Source: CAUTUX01 sp963542015
GTDB lineage: Bacteria; Bacillota; Clostridia; Christensenellales; CAG-917
Assembly (NCBI GenBank): GCA_963542015.1
Contig: CAUTUX010000020.1
Span: forward strand, 1-17,880
Direction: 5' to 3'
Length of the DNA stretch: 17,880 nucleotides
Within the stretch, counting starts at the first letter, position 1, and the number at the start of each line of letters is the position of its first letter. The position numbers were made by a program, and so were the translations under genes. This document shows, one piece after another, positions 8,431 to 15,814 of the stretch. The notes beneath the pieces are model-generated. The model saw only the letters and a program-made list of their open reading frames with translations, was not told the origin of the DNA and did not search any database.

Positions 8431-8570
8431 TTAGTGAAATTTTACCAATTTTAATAAAATAATTTTAAATTTAGTAAAGTTATTTTAAAATTTATAAAAT
8501 ATTCTTCAATTTAGTGAAATTTTTATTGTTTTAATTAAATATTTTTGCATTTTACTGAAATTCTTAATAT
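8431..8570 (+). repeat. seven degenerate ~20-bp tandem elements, operator-like
   Basis: TTARTRAAAT-like decamers start at 8431, 8451, 8471, 8491, 8511, 8531 and, one base out of phase, 8552, each followed by about ten A/T-rich bases. Two units share exactly TTAGTGAAATTTT (8431 and 8511). The 20-base spacing is close to two helical turns, so a protein could bind all units on one DNA face. The array ends next to the start of the AlbA_2-type regulator, and its last unit lies between the -35 and -10 of the candidate promoter at 8545-8573. Autoregulation is inferred. Part of the similarity could come from high A+T content, but the phase is regular. Confidence 0.6.
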
Positions 8571-8573
8571 TAT
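8545..8573 (+). promoter_or_regulatory. candidate promoter of the AlbA_2-type regulator
   Basis: TTGCAT (8545-8550), 17 bases, TATTAT (8568-8573). Transcription would begin near 8580, just before the AGAGG ribosome site at 8581-8585. The -35 is a weak match; the -10 is good. The last operator-like unit sits inside the spacer. Confidence 0.45.
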
Positions 8574-8591
8574 GTCATTAAGAGGTTCATT

Positions 8592-10019
8592 ATGACAAAT
8601 GAAAATTTACAAAACTTAATTCAAACTGTTATTAATAATAAATTTGAAACTCAGCATATTGAAATCAAAACTGCTTACGATGGAGTTCCTAAAAAATTAT
8701 ATGATACTTTGTCTGCCTTCAGTAACCAGACAAATGGCGGTATTATAATATTTGGGATTAACGAAGCTGCTAATTTTAAAATTACTGGCATCACTGACAT
8801 ACAAAACTTACAAAAAAAAGTTTCTGAACAATGTAGAGCGATGACTCCTGAGATACACCCTATATTTAATTATATAAATATTGATGGTAAAAATATTGTT
8901 GTTCTTGAAGTCCCAGAATGTAATATTTTAGAAAAACCCTGTTACTATACTCCACTTGGCATGGCAAATGGCTCTTTCATTAGAGTTGGAGAATCCGACA
9001 CTCATATGACACCATTTGAAATATATACTTTTGAAGTATACAAACGTAGAATTCACGATGAACTTAGACCTATTGAAAATACAAGTATCAAAGACTTATC
9101 TAACATCAAAATCAACGAATTTTTACAAGCTATTAAAATTTTTAAACCAAGGTTAGCTCAATTCAATTCTGATGAAATATTAAAACTTCAAAATATATTA
9201 ACTGAAAATGATGTCGTTACTTTACTTGGATACTTACTTTTCAATATATTCCCTCAAAAAAAATTTCCACGTCTTTGCATAACAGCTTCTGTAATCCCAG
9301 GAAACGAACTTGGTGAAAGACTGGATAATACTCGCTTTTTAGATAACATAAAAATAGAAGGAACAATTCCAGAAATACTTGAAGAAAGTATTGGGTTCAT
9401 ATCTAGAAATATGACAAAAAAAGTTGAATTTGATAAGCAAGGACATAGAATCAATTCGATAGAATATCCTATAATTGCGATAAGAGAAGCAGTTTTAAAT
9501 GCCCTTATTCATAGAGATTACAGTTTCTTTACAGAAAATATTCCCATTGAAATCCTTATGTTTAAAAATAGAATTGAAATCATCAGTCCCGGAGAATTAT
9601 ATGGAGGTTCAAGAATTGAAGATTTAGGATTAAAGTCTCTTGATGTAAGAAATCCTCATTTATCATCAGCTTTGGAAATACTCATCAATTCAGAAAATCG
9701 ATATTCTGGGATTCCAACAATAAGAAAAGAAATGAAACTTGCGGGTCTCCTTCCACCCGTTTTTAAAAGTGGCAATGGAATATTTAAAACAATATTATTT
9801 AATGCAAATAAACTTTTAGAAAATGAATCATTAGATAATGAAATTTTAGCTTTTTGTGCTACTCCACGCTCGAGAGATGAATTAGCTAAAAAATTTAACA
9901 TTAACAGCATGCCATATTTCATATCACGATATATACAGCCACTTATTATTGCTGGCAAAATTAAAGAAACATTGCCTGAAAAACCAAAATCAAAAAATCA
10001 GCGATACTATACCGTTTAA
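8592..10019 (+). CDS. AlbA_2 / Schlafen-like DNA-binding and HATPase_c_4 regulator
   Basis: 475-residue putative transcriptional regulator of the group often annotated 'ATP-binding protein' or 'RecG-like'. The N-terminal AlbA_2 (AAA_4/Schlafen) domain shows IEIK at 23-26 and SAFSNQTNGGIIIFGI at 41-56. The middle GHKL-type domain has EAVLNALIHRDY (299-310, N-box-like) and SPGELYGG (332-339, G1-like). A winged-helix-like C-terminus (about 418-475, with SRDELAKKFNINS) follows. All parts appear intact. The ATG at 8592 is preceded by AGAGG at 8581-8585. It is monocistronic, divergent from the patatin-polA operon, and preceded by an array of 20-bp elements that it may bind. Family members are widespread in accessory DNA and no specific target is known to me. 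It carries no RecG helicase domain, so the common 'RecG' label would be misleading. Confidence 0.88.
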   Translation: MTNENLQNLIQTVINNKFETQHIEIKTAYDGVPKKLYDTLSAFSNQTNGGIIIFGINEAANFKITGITDIQNLQKKVSEQCRAMTPEIHPIFNYINIDGKNIVVLEVPECNILEKPCYYTPLGMANGSFIRVGESDTHMTPFEIYTFEVYKRRIHDELRPIENTSIKDLSNIKINEFLQAIKIFKPRLAQFNSDEILKLQNILTENDVVTLLGYLLFNIFPQKKFPRLCITASVIPGNELGERLDNTRFLDNIKIEGTIPEILEESIGFISRNMTKKVEFDKQGHRINSIEYPIIAIREAVLNALIHRDYSFFTENIPIEILMFKNRIEIISPGELYGGSRIEDLGLKSLDVRNPHLSSALEILINSENRYSGIPTIRKEMKLAGLLPPVFKSGNGIFKTILFNANKLLENESLDNEILAFCATPRSRDELAKKFNINSMPYFISRYIQPLIIAGKIKETLPEKPKSKNQRYYTV

Positions 10020-10085
10020 TAAATAAAATATCTTTGCATTAATTTATGTCTTTTGATTTAAAAACATCTATACTACTGATTCTCA

Positions 10086-10108
10086 TAACAGACAGCTTTT
10101 ATCTGTTA
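10086..10108. terminator. weak hairpin between convergent genes
   Basis: TAACAGA (10086-10092) pairs with TCTGTTA (10102-10108) around a 9-base loop. It lies between the ends of the AlbA_2 regulator and the glycerophosphodiesterase gene, where a shared terminator would be expected. A clear T tract is missing on either side, so this is tentative. Confidence 0.3.
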
Positions 10109-10117
10109 ATTACTTCC

Positions 10118-11182
10118 TTATTTCCCGATTTTTCTAACTGCTTCTTGTACTAATTTAGGATCATCCGACATTATTGTATCCGCACCATTGCGTGCCAACA
10201 TAACTGCATCATCTGCTTTATTTATTGTCCAATACTGTACAGCTATTCCATTTGCATGTGCATAATCAATGAACGCTTTTGTTGCAAAGCTATACATGTT
10301 TTTACCACCTAATGGAATTTGCAGAACCTTAAATTTAACATTTGGTTTTGTGTTGTATAAAAATGAGTAATAGAAATTTAGAACTTCTTTTATTCCAGCT
10401 GAACGGATAACATTTTTTTGAGCATAAACTTTATCAATATATCTACTGATTTCTCCCTTAAATGTTCCAACAATAGTTCTTTCAAGTATCCCTTTTTTAA
10501 CCATTATCTCATATAGAATATCCATTGATTTTTTGCCACGCTTCCCACCGTCTTTAATTTCAATTATATACTGCATTTTCTTGGCGGTATCATATTCGGC
10601 TATTTTATCAAGAGCTTCTTCCAGTTCCAAAATCTTAATGTCGTCACTTATAGCATCACCCCTTAACCCTTTATATGGAGTTTTCCCATCCTTATCAACG
10701 AAATTTTCTCCCATATTTAATTGTTTAAGCTCAGCAAGTGTTTTGTCTTTAATTTTTACTTTTGACTTTCCAAAAAGTTCTTTCGAGTTTGATGTTCTAT
10801 CTAATGTATGATCGTGCATGAGAACTAATCTATTGTCTTTTGTTAGGTGCAAGTCAAATTCAAGAACATCAACAGCATCTTTATTTTTTTCAAGACAATC
10901 TTTAAACGCTTTCCATGTTTCTTCTGGGTGAACATTGGCACCTGCCCTATGTGCTGCGAATGTGACTGGTTTTTTCTTTTGTTCGGCATTATTTATATAG
11001 CTGTTTTTTTCTATATTTTTAACTGCATTATATTTTGTTAAGTTTCTACCATTTTTGCCTGTAGCTGGCAAAATAAGTAAATTGATTAATGCAATAAATA
11101 AAAGAACAGCTAAAATTGGATAAAATATACACGAGAAAAGCAGCCGCCTCTTTTTTTGAATATCAGTAAGTTCCTTTTTCAT
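10118..11182 (-). CDS. membrane-anchored glycerophosphodiester phosphodiesterase
   Basis: Hydrolyses glycerophosphodiesters to glycerol-3-phosphate and an alcohol. The 354-residue protein has a single N-terminal membrane helix (about 14-38), a short linker, then a GDPD TIM barrel: AAHRAG at 76-81 followed by HPEET, EFD at 108-110, and MHDHTLDRT at 122-130, which together supply the catalytic His pair and metal-binding acids; the barrel closes with QYWTINKADDAVMLARNGADTIMSDDP. The family's usual PENT is PEET here. The catalytic domain should face outside, suiting use of phospholipid head groups or teichoic-acid-like polymers. The reading frame stays open up to 11362 through the tRNA-Trp gene, but the ATG at 11182 has a GGGGTGG ribosome site and starts the natural N-terminus. 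It may be co-transcribed with tRNA-Trp, 58 bases upstream. Confidence 0.92.
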   Translation of the reverse strand: MKKELTDIQKKRRLLFSCIFYPILAVLLFIALINLLILPATGKNGRNLTKYNAVKNIEKNSYINNAEQKKKPVTFAAHRAGANVHPEETWKAFKDCLEKNKDAVDVLEFDLHLTKDNRLVLMHDHTLDRTSNSKELFGKSKVKIKDKTLAELKQLNMGENFVDKDGKTPYKGLRGDAISDDIKILELEEALDKIAEYDTAKKMQYIIEIKDGGKRGKKSMDILYEIMVKKGILERTIVGTFKGEISRYIDKVYAQKNVIRSAGIKEVLNFYYSFLYNTKPNVKFKVLQIPLGGKNMYSFATKAFIDYAHANGIAVQYWTINKADDAVMLARNGADTIMSDDPKLVQEAVRKIGK

Positions 11183-11240
11183 TTTTCCACCCCTACTATT
11201 AATTTTAAAAAGAATGCTGTAAAATTGTAAAAAATATGTT

Positions 11241-11315
11241 TGGCAGGGGAGACATGATTCGAACATGCAACCAGCGGTTTTGGAGACCGCTGCTCTACCG
11301 TTGAGCCACTCCCCT
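11241..11315 (-). tRNA. tRNA-Trp (CCA)
   Basis: Complete cloverleaf on the minus strand. The acceptor arm AGGGGAG (11315-11309) pairs with CTCCCCT (11251-11245), G is the discriminator, and the CCA end is encoded (11243-11241). The anticodon stem GCGGT/ACCGC encloses a loop with anticodon CCA. The TTCGAAT T-loop is present. Confidence 0.97.
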
Positions 11316-11327
11316 ATGACATAAAAT

Positions 11328-11355
11328 ATTATATAAATAGACATATAAATGTCAA
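11328..11355 (-). promoter_or_regulatory. consensus sigma-A promoter of tRNA-Trp
   Basis: On the minus strand a perfect TTGACA (11355-11350), a 16-base spacer and a perfect TATAAT (11333-11328). Transcription would begin about six bases before the tRNA 5' end plus a short leader. The -35 box overlaps the AAGGAG ribosome site of proC on the other strand. Confidence 0.85.
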
Positions 11356-11364
11356 GGAGCATAA

Positions 11365-12132
11365 ATGTTAAAATTCGGAATTATTGGCTATGGAAAAATG
11401 GCTGAAGCAATTGTTTACGGTCTAATAAAAGATAAGAAATTCAAAGAAAATGAATTTTGTATTTTTGATAAAAATCCTGATCGAATTAATGAAGCAAAAA
11501 AATCAAACTTAATTGTTGCTACATCTATAAATGAAGCAATAAATTGTCAATTTGTATTGCTAGCTATAAAACCACAAAATTTGATTGATTTACCTAAATT
11601 CACTTTGAATAAAAATCAGACGGTCATATCTATACTAGCTGGAATTAAAACTGAAAAGTTGAAAAGCTATTTTTTAAATGCAAAAATTGTCCGCCTTATG
11701 CCTAATTTGCCAATTTCAGTCCAAAAAAGCACAATTGCAATTTTTTCTGAATCAGATACAACAGATGTTGAAAATATATTAAATTCTCTTGGCATACTTG
11801 TTCATATTAATGAGGATATGTTTGATTCCTTTACAGCAATATCTGGCTCTGCTCCAGCATATGTTTTTGAATTCATGCTTGCCTATCAAAAACAGTGTGA
11901 ATTATATGGATACAAAGATGCCAAAGAAATTGTATTACAGAACATGAAAGGAGCTGTTGAATTATATGAAAATTCAAAACAACCTCTTACCGATCTTATT
12001 GAAAGTGTTTGTTCAAAGGGCGGAACCACAATTGAAGCAATTTCATATTTTAGAAAAAATAATCTAAATAAAATAATCTCTGAAGGTATAGATAAATGCC
12101 GCTTGAAAAGTGAAGAGCTGAGCAAAAATTAG
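11365..12132 (+). CDS. proC: pyrroline-5-carboxylate reductase
   Basis: Last step of proline synthesis: NAD(P)H-dependent reduction of 1-pyrroline-5-carboxylate. The 255-residue protein has the N-terminal dinucleotide loop GIIGYGKMAEA, the LLAIKPQ strand, RLMPNLP, the SGSAPAYVFEF hinge of the dimerisation domain and SKGGTTIEAI, the substrate-binding signature. Length is near the family's usual ~265. AAGGAG at 11354-11359 precedes the ATG. It is monocistronic and reads away from tRNA-Trp, leaving only 49 bases between the two genes; any promoter of its own must lie in this gap or within the tRNA gene on the opposite strand. No other proline synthesis gene is in the window. Confidence 0.96.
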   Translation: MLKFGIIGYGKMAEAIVYGLIKDKKFKENEFCIFDKNPDRINEAKKSNLIVATSINEAINCQFVLLAIKPQNLIDLPKFTLNKNQTVISILAGIKTEKLKSYFLNAKIVRLMPNLPISVQKSTIAIFSESDTTDVENILNSLGILVHINEDMFDSFTAISGSAPAYVFEFMLAYQKQCELYGYKDAKEIVLQNMKGAVELYENSKQPLTDLIESVCSKGGTTIEAISYFRKNNLNKIISEGIDKCRLKSEELSKN

Positions 12133-12208
12133 CATTCTAATCCGATAACTTATTATATCTACAATTAAAATAATTATGATTTAGTATTTCTTTGTTTGGC
12201 AAATTTTA

Positions 12209-12237
12209 TTGACTTGATTGTGTATATTCTGTATATT
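12209..12237 (+). promoter_or_regulatory. promoter of tRNA-Ser
   Basis: TTGACT (12209-12214), 17 bases, TATATT (12232-12237), which places the start of transcription about four bases before the tRNA 5' end. Confidence 0.75.
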
Positions 12238-12247
12238 AATTGTCATT

Positions 12248-12336
12248 GGAAGCGTATCGAAGTGGTCATAACGAGGCGGTCTTGAAAACCGTTTGGGAGA
12301 AATCCCACAGGGGTTCGAATCCCTTCGCTTCCGCCA
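12248..12336 (+). tRNA. tRNA-Ser (UGA)
   Basis: Class II tRNA with a long variable arm. The acceptor arm GGAAGCG (12248-12254) pairs with CGCTTCC (12326-12332), the anticodon loop reads CTTGAAA with anticodon TGA, the variable arm is TGGGAGAAATCCCA, the T-loop is TTCGAAT, G is the discriminator and CCA is encoded (12334-12336). The accessory region of the window begins right after it, which fits tRNA genes as preferred insertion sites; no copy of its 3' end was seen elsewhere in the window. Confidence 0.97.
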
Positions 12337-12340
12337 CGCA

Positions 12341-12354
12341 CCCAAAATTGCTAC
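12341..12354 (+). repeat. 14-bp direct repeat, copy 1
   Basis: CCCAAAATTGCTAC, five bases after the CCA of tRNA-Ser. An identical copy in the same orientation is at 16107-16120. A looser relative (GCCCAAATATTGCCCCTAC) lies 18 bases further on. Together the copies bracket the protease / toxin-like / LRR cassette. It could be an attachment site or the end of a vanished insertion element. Confidence 0.55.
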
Positions 12355-12522
12355 CTGATCATATCGAATTTAGCCCAAATATTGCCCCTACACGCCCTAG
12401 TTTTAATGATTGGATTTCTTTCGATGGGATTATCAACGGCGAGTGGAGAGACCTTAGAATGCGAGGAAATGGTTATAAATAAATATGGACATCGTGTTGG
12501 GACTTCCATACTTGGTGACTGT
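12355..12522. other. intergenic stretch between tRNA-Ser and the LRR gene
   Basis: The plus frame that runs through the tRNA stays open to 12482 with a plausible-looking tail (WISFDGIINGEWRDLRMRGNGYK), which might be the end of a lost gene but matches nothing I recognise. No convincing terminator is visible for the LRR gene, whose stop is at 12523. Confidence 0.3.
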
Positions 12523-13785
12523 TTATTTACCTTTATACCCCCAAACCACCTGATATAATTCATCTGCAAAATCACTTGAGTTCCACTTGTCATCCCAACC
12601 TGATGGCTTTGACTCAGCACGGCAATATATAGTTTTTAGATTATCGCAACATGCAAAAGCTGACTCTTCTATTATTTCCACACTCCTTGGGACTACTATA
12701 GATTTTATCTTAAGTCCTGAAAATGCCATTTGCCCAATCTTCTTTAATCCATCGTTTAAAACGAGTTTCCTCAACTTCAAGCAATTGGCAAATGCGGATT
12801 CACCGATGCTCTTAATACTATTTGGTAGCCTCAATCTTTTAATCGTACGCAATAAAAATGCTCTATCGCCTATATGGTTAACATCTTTTGAAATTCTGCC
12901 GTTCTTTCCTCTTATAACAATTTTATTTTCCACCTTATCGACTAAACAATTTTCTTTTACACAATATTTTTTATTCCCTTCTGCAACTTCAAATTTAATT
13001 TCATCAAATGCCTCTGGCTGTATGTCTTCTACTGTACTTGGTATTTTTACCTTTTTAATCTTTGTATATGCAAATGCGTTCCAGCCTATTTTTCTTAGTC
13101 CCTCATTTAACTCTATGCTTTTTAAATCTAGACACATAAATGCGTAGTCGCAAATATTTTCTACTCCTTCTGGGATTGTTATTGACTCGATTGAACTTCC
13201 AAAAAATGCCCATTCGCCAATTACTTTTATGTCCTTTGGAATTATAGATTCTTTCATACCACAAATTACTTTTTTTGTCTGTTTTTCAATTAGGCATTTT
13301 CCTCGTATCTCATATTTTAAGTTGCGTGTGTCAATAGAAAGTTCAATATCGCCAAACGCTCCCCCACCAATTTCTTCTACTGTGCTCGGTATGTGTAAAG
13401 ATTTTAATCCTGTGCGAACAAATGATTTTCTTTCAATTTTTTTCAAGCCTTCGTTTAGTATTAATGACTCCAAGGAAGGACAATCTGAGCACCCACTTTC
13501 TTCCACCTCTTCAACCGAAGCTGGAAATACTATGCTTTTGACATTTCTTCTTGAAAATGCTCTATGACCTACTGTCTTCACGTGACTTGGAATTTCTCCA
13601 CCTTCATTTACAAATACCAAATAATCTCCGTCTTTCTCTACACCGCAATTGTTAATAATTTCATACTCGCAAATTTGATCTTCCCACTCATCACCAACTC
13701 TAACTTCTTTTAGAAAAATATTTTTCGATGCTGGGATTTCTTTCTCACAATTACTCTTATCTATTTTATCTTTATTTTGTTCCAT
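12523..13785 (-). CDS. BspA-type leucine-rich repeat protein (LRR_5), cytosolic
   Basis: 420 residues built mainly of ~23-residue LRR_5/BspA-type repeats with the pattern 'IP..V..IG..AF....L.S+.L.EGL+KIG..AF', for example LRKIGWNAFAYTKIKKVKIP and LKKIGQMAFSGLKIKSIVVP. The first ~70 residues are charged and repeat-free. The C-terminus (LKTIYCRAESKP, WDDKWN, VVWGYKGK) is a distinctive cap that recurs in the decayed copy at 17561. Unlike secreted BspA adhesins it has no signal peptide or anchor, so it should stay in the cytosol and act as a protein-binding scaffold or sensor. GAGGAA before the ATG at 13785 is the ribosome site. It lies 121 bases after the toxin-like gene on the same strand and is probably transcribed with it, but a separate promoter is not excluded. 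Confidence 0.85.
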   Translation of the reverse strand: MEQNKDKIDKSNCEKEIPASKNIFLKEVRVGDEWEDQICEYEIINNCGVEKDGDYLVFVNEGGEIPSHVKTVGHRAFSRRNVKSIVFPASVEEVEESGCSDCPSLESLILNEGLKKIERKSFVRTGLKSLHIPSTVEEIGGGAFGDIELSIDTRNLKYEIRGKCLIEKQTKKVICGMKESIIPKDIKVIGEWAFFGSSIESITIPEGVENICDYAFMCLDLKSIELNEGLRKIGWNAFAYTKIKKVKIPSTVEDIQPEAFDEIKFEVAEGNKKYCVKENCLVDKVENKIVIRGKNGRISKDVNHIGDRAFLLRTIKRLRLPNSIKSIGESAFANCLKLRKLVLNDGLKKIGQMAFSGLKIKSIVVPRSVEIIEESAFACCDNLKTIYCRAESKPSGWDDKWNSSDFADELYQVVWGYKGK

Positions 13786-13877
13786 ATTTGTTTCCTCGCA
13801 ACATGCCGTCTCTTATATCTTTTCTCTTTCCCTAAACTTTTGTTTTTGAGTATTAAATAATCTCATATTTCATTTTT

Positions 13878-13904
13878 AGATTAAATAACAAATTCATTTA
13901 ATCT
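13878..13904. repeat. 9-bp perfect inverted repeat after the toxin-like gene
   Basis: AGATTAAAT (13878-13886) and ATTTAATCT (13896-13904) with a 9-base loop, just behind the TGA at 13907 of the toxin-like gene. On the gene's own strand it is followed by A rather than T residues, so it is not a standard terminator. It may be an operator or RNA-processing hairpin between this gene and the LRR gene. Confidence 0.4.
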
Positions 13905-13906
13905 TT

Positions 13907-14995
13907 TCAAACCATTTTAGGAAAGCCAAAGAAAAAATGTGCCTCACAAGTTGGTCTCGCATGATAATGATCGTAATACCCAAGATGATCCGCAACATCC
14001 TCTGTGATTTTTTTGTTAATTGAACTTGCAAGAGCAGCTGCATTTTGTTTTCTAAATGTATAAATATCAATGTCAAAATACATTGCAGCTTTCCTTGCTG
14101 TCCTGAAAGTTATTGGAATAGGACAAATATACAATCTATCATCACTGCCGATTACTGATATATGATATGTTCCTTTTGTTCGATAGAGCTCTTCTTTTTT
14201 AATTATATGACAAATATATGTTTTGCCTAAGACCTCCACTTTTTCTGTTCTATCGGCTACTGCATATACTCCCGCTGCAACCCCAGCCGTAAACAAAGAG
14301 GCTCCCGCTATCGTTGCCCCTGTCACCGCTGCCGATGAAACTACTGTTGTTGCCACACCTATTCCTGCCGCTACTACTGCTGGTGCCGCCGCCCCTACAG
14401 TTGCAACTACTGCCGCCACTGCTGCTACTGTAACTGCTACTACTGCGACAACTTTGGCTATCTTCTTTATTACTCTTGAGAACCATCCTACATTATCTAT
14501 TAATCCTGCATTTCTCATCTCACTCAGTAGAACGCCCTCACCGTCGACATTCATCACAGCATCTATCTCGTTAGCATCGTTAATAAATCCTACTCCTGTA
14601 ATCGTATCTACTTTTACTGTCCCATCTGGCAAATACATGGTTGCCTTTAATGTTACGGTGTTTGTAACCATGTCATATTTAAATGAATATCTAACATCTA
14701 CGCTCTTTAATTTATTAACTTCTTCGCCACTTAAGTTATCTATTTCTCTTAATAAACTAGGATCTAACTTTTGTGTCCCTTCAAACAAGATTCTTTCATT
14801 ATTCTTGTCCATCTCTACATCACTAAATTTATTAAGTATAGACTGGACATCTACTTGTTTTGACTTCAAGTTTATATCCCTTACATTTTGTTTTGCAGTT
14901 AATGTGCCTGAAATTATATACACCAAAGCAATAGAAAGACATACGACTGCACAAATCATTAATAGATAATACTTATTCTTAAATAATCTTCTCAT
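13907..14995 (-). CDS. membrane protein with Ala/Val-rich hydrophobic block and His-rich toxin-like C-terminus
   Basis: 362 residues, no family recognised with certainty. Seen: an N-terminal membrane helix (about 9-30) after MRRLFKNKYY; a polar domain (35-170) with beta-like segments (VRYSFKYDMV, TVTLKATMYLPDG); a 70-residue hydrophobic block (179-248) of Ala, Val, Gly and Thr resembling glycine-zipper or pore-forming segments; then a C-terminal domain ending in GYYDHYH (339-345), C350, H353 and FFFGFP. His-containing 'HYH...H.FFG.P' tails occur in predicted toxins of Firmicutes, including as I recall the SAR2788 putative toxin group; that link is tentative. AGGAG lies six bases before the ATG. 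The gene starts 13 bases after the protease stop, so the two are almost surely co-expressed and both face the outside. GC-rich Ala codons leave the other strands open, which creates false ORFs over this block. Confidence 0.75.
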   Translation of the reverse strand: MRRLFKNKYYLLMICAVVCLSIALVYIISGTLTAKQNVRDINLKSKQVDVQSILNKFSDVEMDKNNERILFEGTQKLDPSLLREIDNLSGEEVNKLKSVDVRYSFKYDMVTNTVTLKATMYLPDGTVKVDTITGVGFINDANEIDAVMNVDGEGVLLSEMRNAGLIDNVGWFSRVIKKIAKVVAVVAVTVAAVAAVVATVGAAAPAVVAAGIGVATTVVSSAAVTGATIAGASLFTAGVAAGVYAVADRTEKVEVLGKTYICHIIKKEELYRTKGTYHISVIGSDDRLYICPIPITFRTARKAAMYFDIDIYTFRKQNAAALASSINKKITEDVADHLGYYDHYHARPTCEAHFFFGFPKMV

Positions 14996-15008
14996 TCGTT
15001 ACTCCTAC

Positions 15009-15764
15009 TTATTTTATATACTCTAATGCTCTATTTATCGGAATCACATATCCTATTCCATGAATAACATTCCCTAGATTATCCTTAGTTCTAAATGTTG
15101 TAATCCCTATAAGTTTGCCATTCCTATTAACCAATGCTCCGCCACTACTCCCAGACACTATTGTTATGTCACATTGAATTGCTTCTTTTTTATTTCCATC
15201 AACTATTATGTTTATCTTTGGAACACTGACATACCCTTTGGTAATTCCTATTCCATAGTTAGATAAATTTCCTATTGCAAATACCTCATCTCCAGACTTC
15301 ACTTTTTTTATGTCTGCAGTTTTTATTGCCTTCAATTTCTTTAGGCTTTTATCTTTTATTTTTAATACTGCTAGATCTTTTAAGACATCATATTTTACTA
15401 AGGTGACTGACATATATTTGTCACTATTCGCAAATCTAATACTTATCTCATCAAATGCCTTTGTTTCTCCTAGTTTTGAATATGTAACTACATGGGAGTT
15501 CGTAACTAGTGTCCCATCACTTTTCATTAGAACTGCTGAACCGAAACTTTCACCGACATCCTTTGTATATGCTTTAACTTCGACTACACTCTGAAGAGAC
15601 CTATCATATATTCTCTTAATGTAAGTCCTTGAATTATATGTAATTGCGATTATTGCTGTTATGAATACAATGACTAAAGTACAAGAAATGAACAAACTAA
15701 TGAGAATAAGCCTTTTTTGTCTACTGCCATTAATTTCTAAATTATTATTAGGAAGTTCATTCAT
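15009..15764 (-). CDS. membrane-anchored trypsin-like (HtrA/DegP-type) serine protease without PDZ
   Basis: 251-residue S1-family protease. One N-terminal membrane helix (about 18-42) would leave the catalytic domain outside the cell. Triad: H91 in TNSHVV, D130 in KDLAVLKI, S207 in SGSSGGAL; the fold runs from SVVEVKAY through GSAVLMKSDGTLVTNSHVV to GIGYVIPIN. HtrA proteins usually carry one or more PDZ domains after this point; here the protein ends with the protease domain. The start at 15764 has no ribosome site, and the promoter's -10 lies just seven bases before it, so the message may be leaderless. It heads the cassette with the toxin-like membrane protein 13 bases downstream, which makes that protein the obvious candidate substrate or partner (inference). 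Confidence 0.9.
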   Translation of the reverse strand: MNELPNNNLEINGSRQKRLILISLFISCTLVIVFITAIIAITYNSRTYIKRIYDRSLQSVVEVKAYTKDVGESFGSAVLMKSDGTLVTNSHVVTYSKLGETKAFDEISIRFANSDKYMSVTLVKYDVLKDLAVLKIKDKSLKKLKAIKTADIKKVKSGDEVFAIGNLSNYGIGITKGYVSVPKINIIVDGNKKEAIQCDITIVSGSSGGALVNRNGKLIGITTFRTKDNLGNVIHGIGYVIPINRALEYIK

Positions 15765-15770
15765 GGACTA

Positions 15771-15799
15771 ATTATAAAGTTAGAAACTCTAAACTTCAA
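15771..15799 (-). promoter_or_regulatory. promoter of the protease / toxin-like / LRR cassette
   Basis: On the minus strand TTGAAG (15799-15794), exactly 17 bases, and a perfect TATAAT (15776-15771). Transcription should start at or within a base or two of the protease ATG at 15764, which predicts a leaderless transcript. Confidence 0.7.
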
Positions 15800-15814
15800 T
15801 ATCAAAATTCATTG

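Noticed and set aside
8431..8570. CRISPR array or plasmid iterons
   Set aside because: Units are 20 bp, degenerate, without spacers of constant length distinct from repeats; no cas or rep gene is nearby.
8592..10019. RecG helicase annotation for the 475-residue protein
   Set aside because: It has AlbA_2 and HATPase_c_4 parts only; no helicase motifs are present.
11183..11362. 60-residue upstream extension of the glycerophosphodiesterase
   Set aside because: It translates the tRNA-Trp gene; the ATG at 11182 has a good ribosome site and starts a normal membrane anchor.
12240..12482. 80-codon plus-strand ORF
   Set aside because: It is mostly a translation of tRNA-Ser; the short tail after the tRNA has no start of its own and no recognisable family.
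12587..13567. Plus-strand ORFs opposite the LRR gene
   Set aside because: Serine/phenylalanine-rich mirror frames of the LRR repeats without ribosome sites.
14223..14969. 248-codon plus-strand ORF rich in Thr and Ala, and a Ser/Gly-rich minus-strand frame at 14250-14486
   Set aside because: Both are shadows caused by the GC-rich Ala/Val codons of the toxin-like protein; they have no ribosome sites and low-complexity products.
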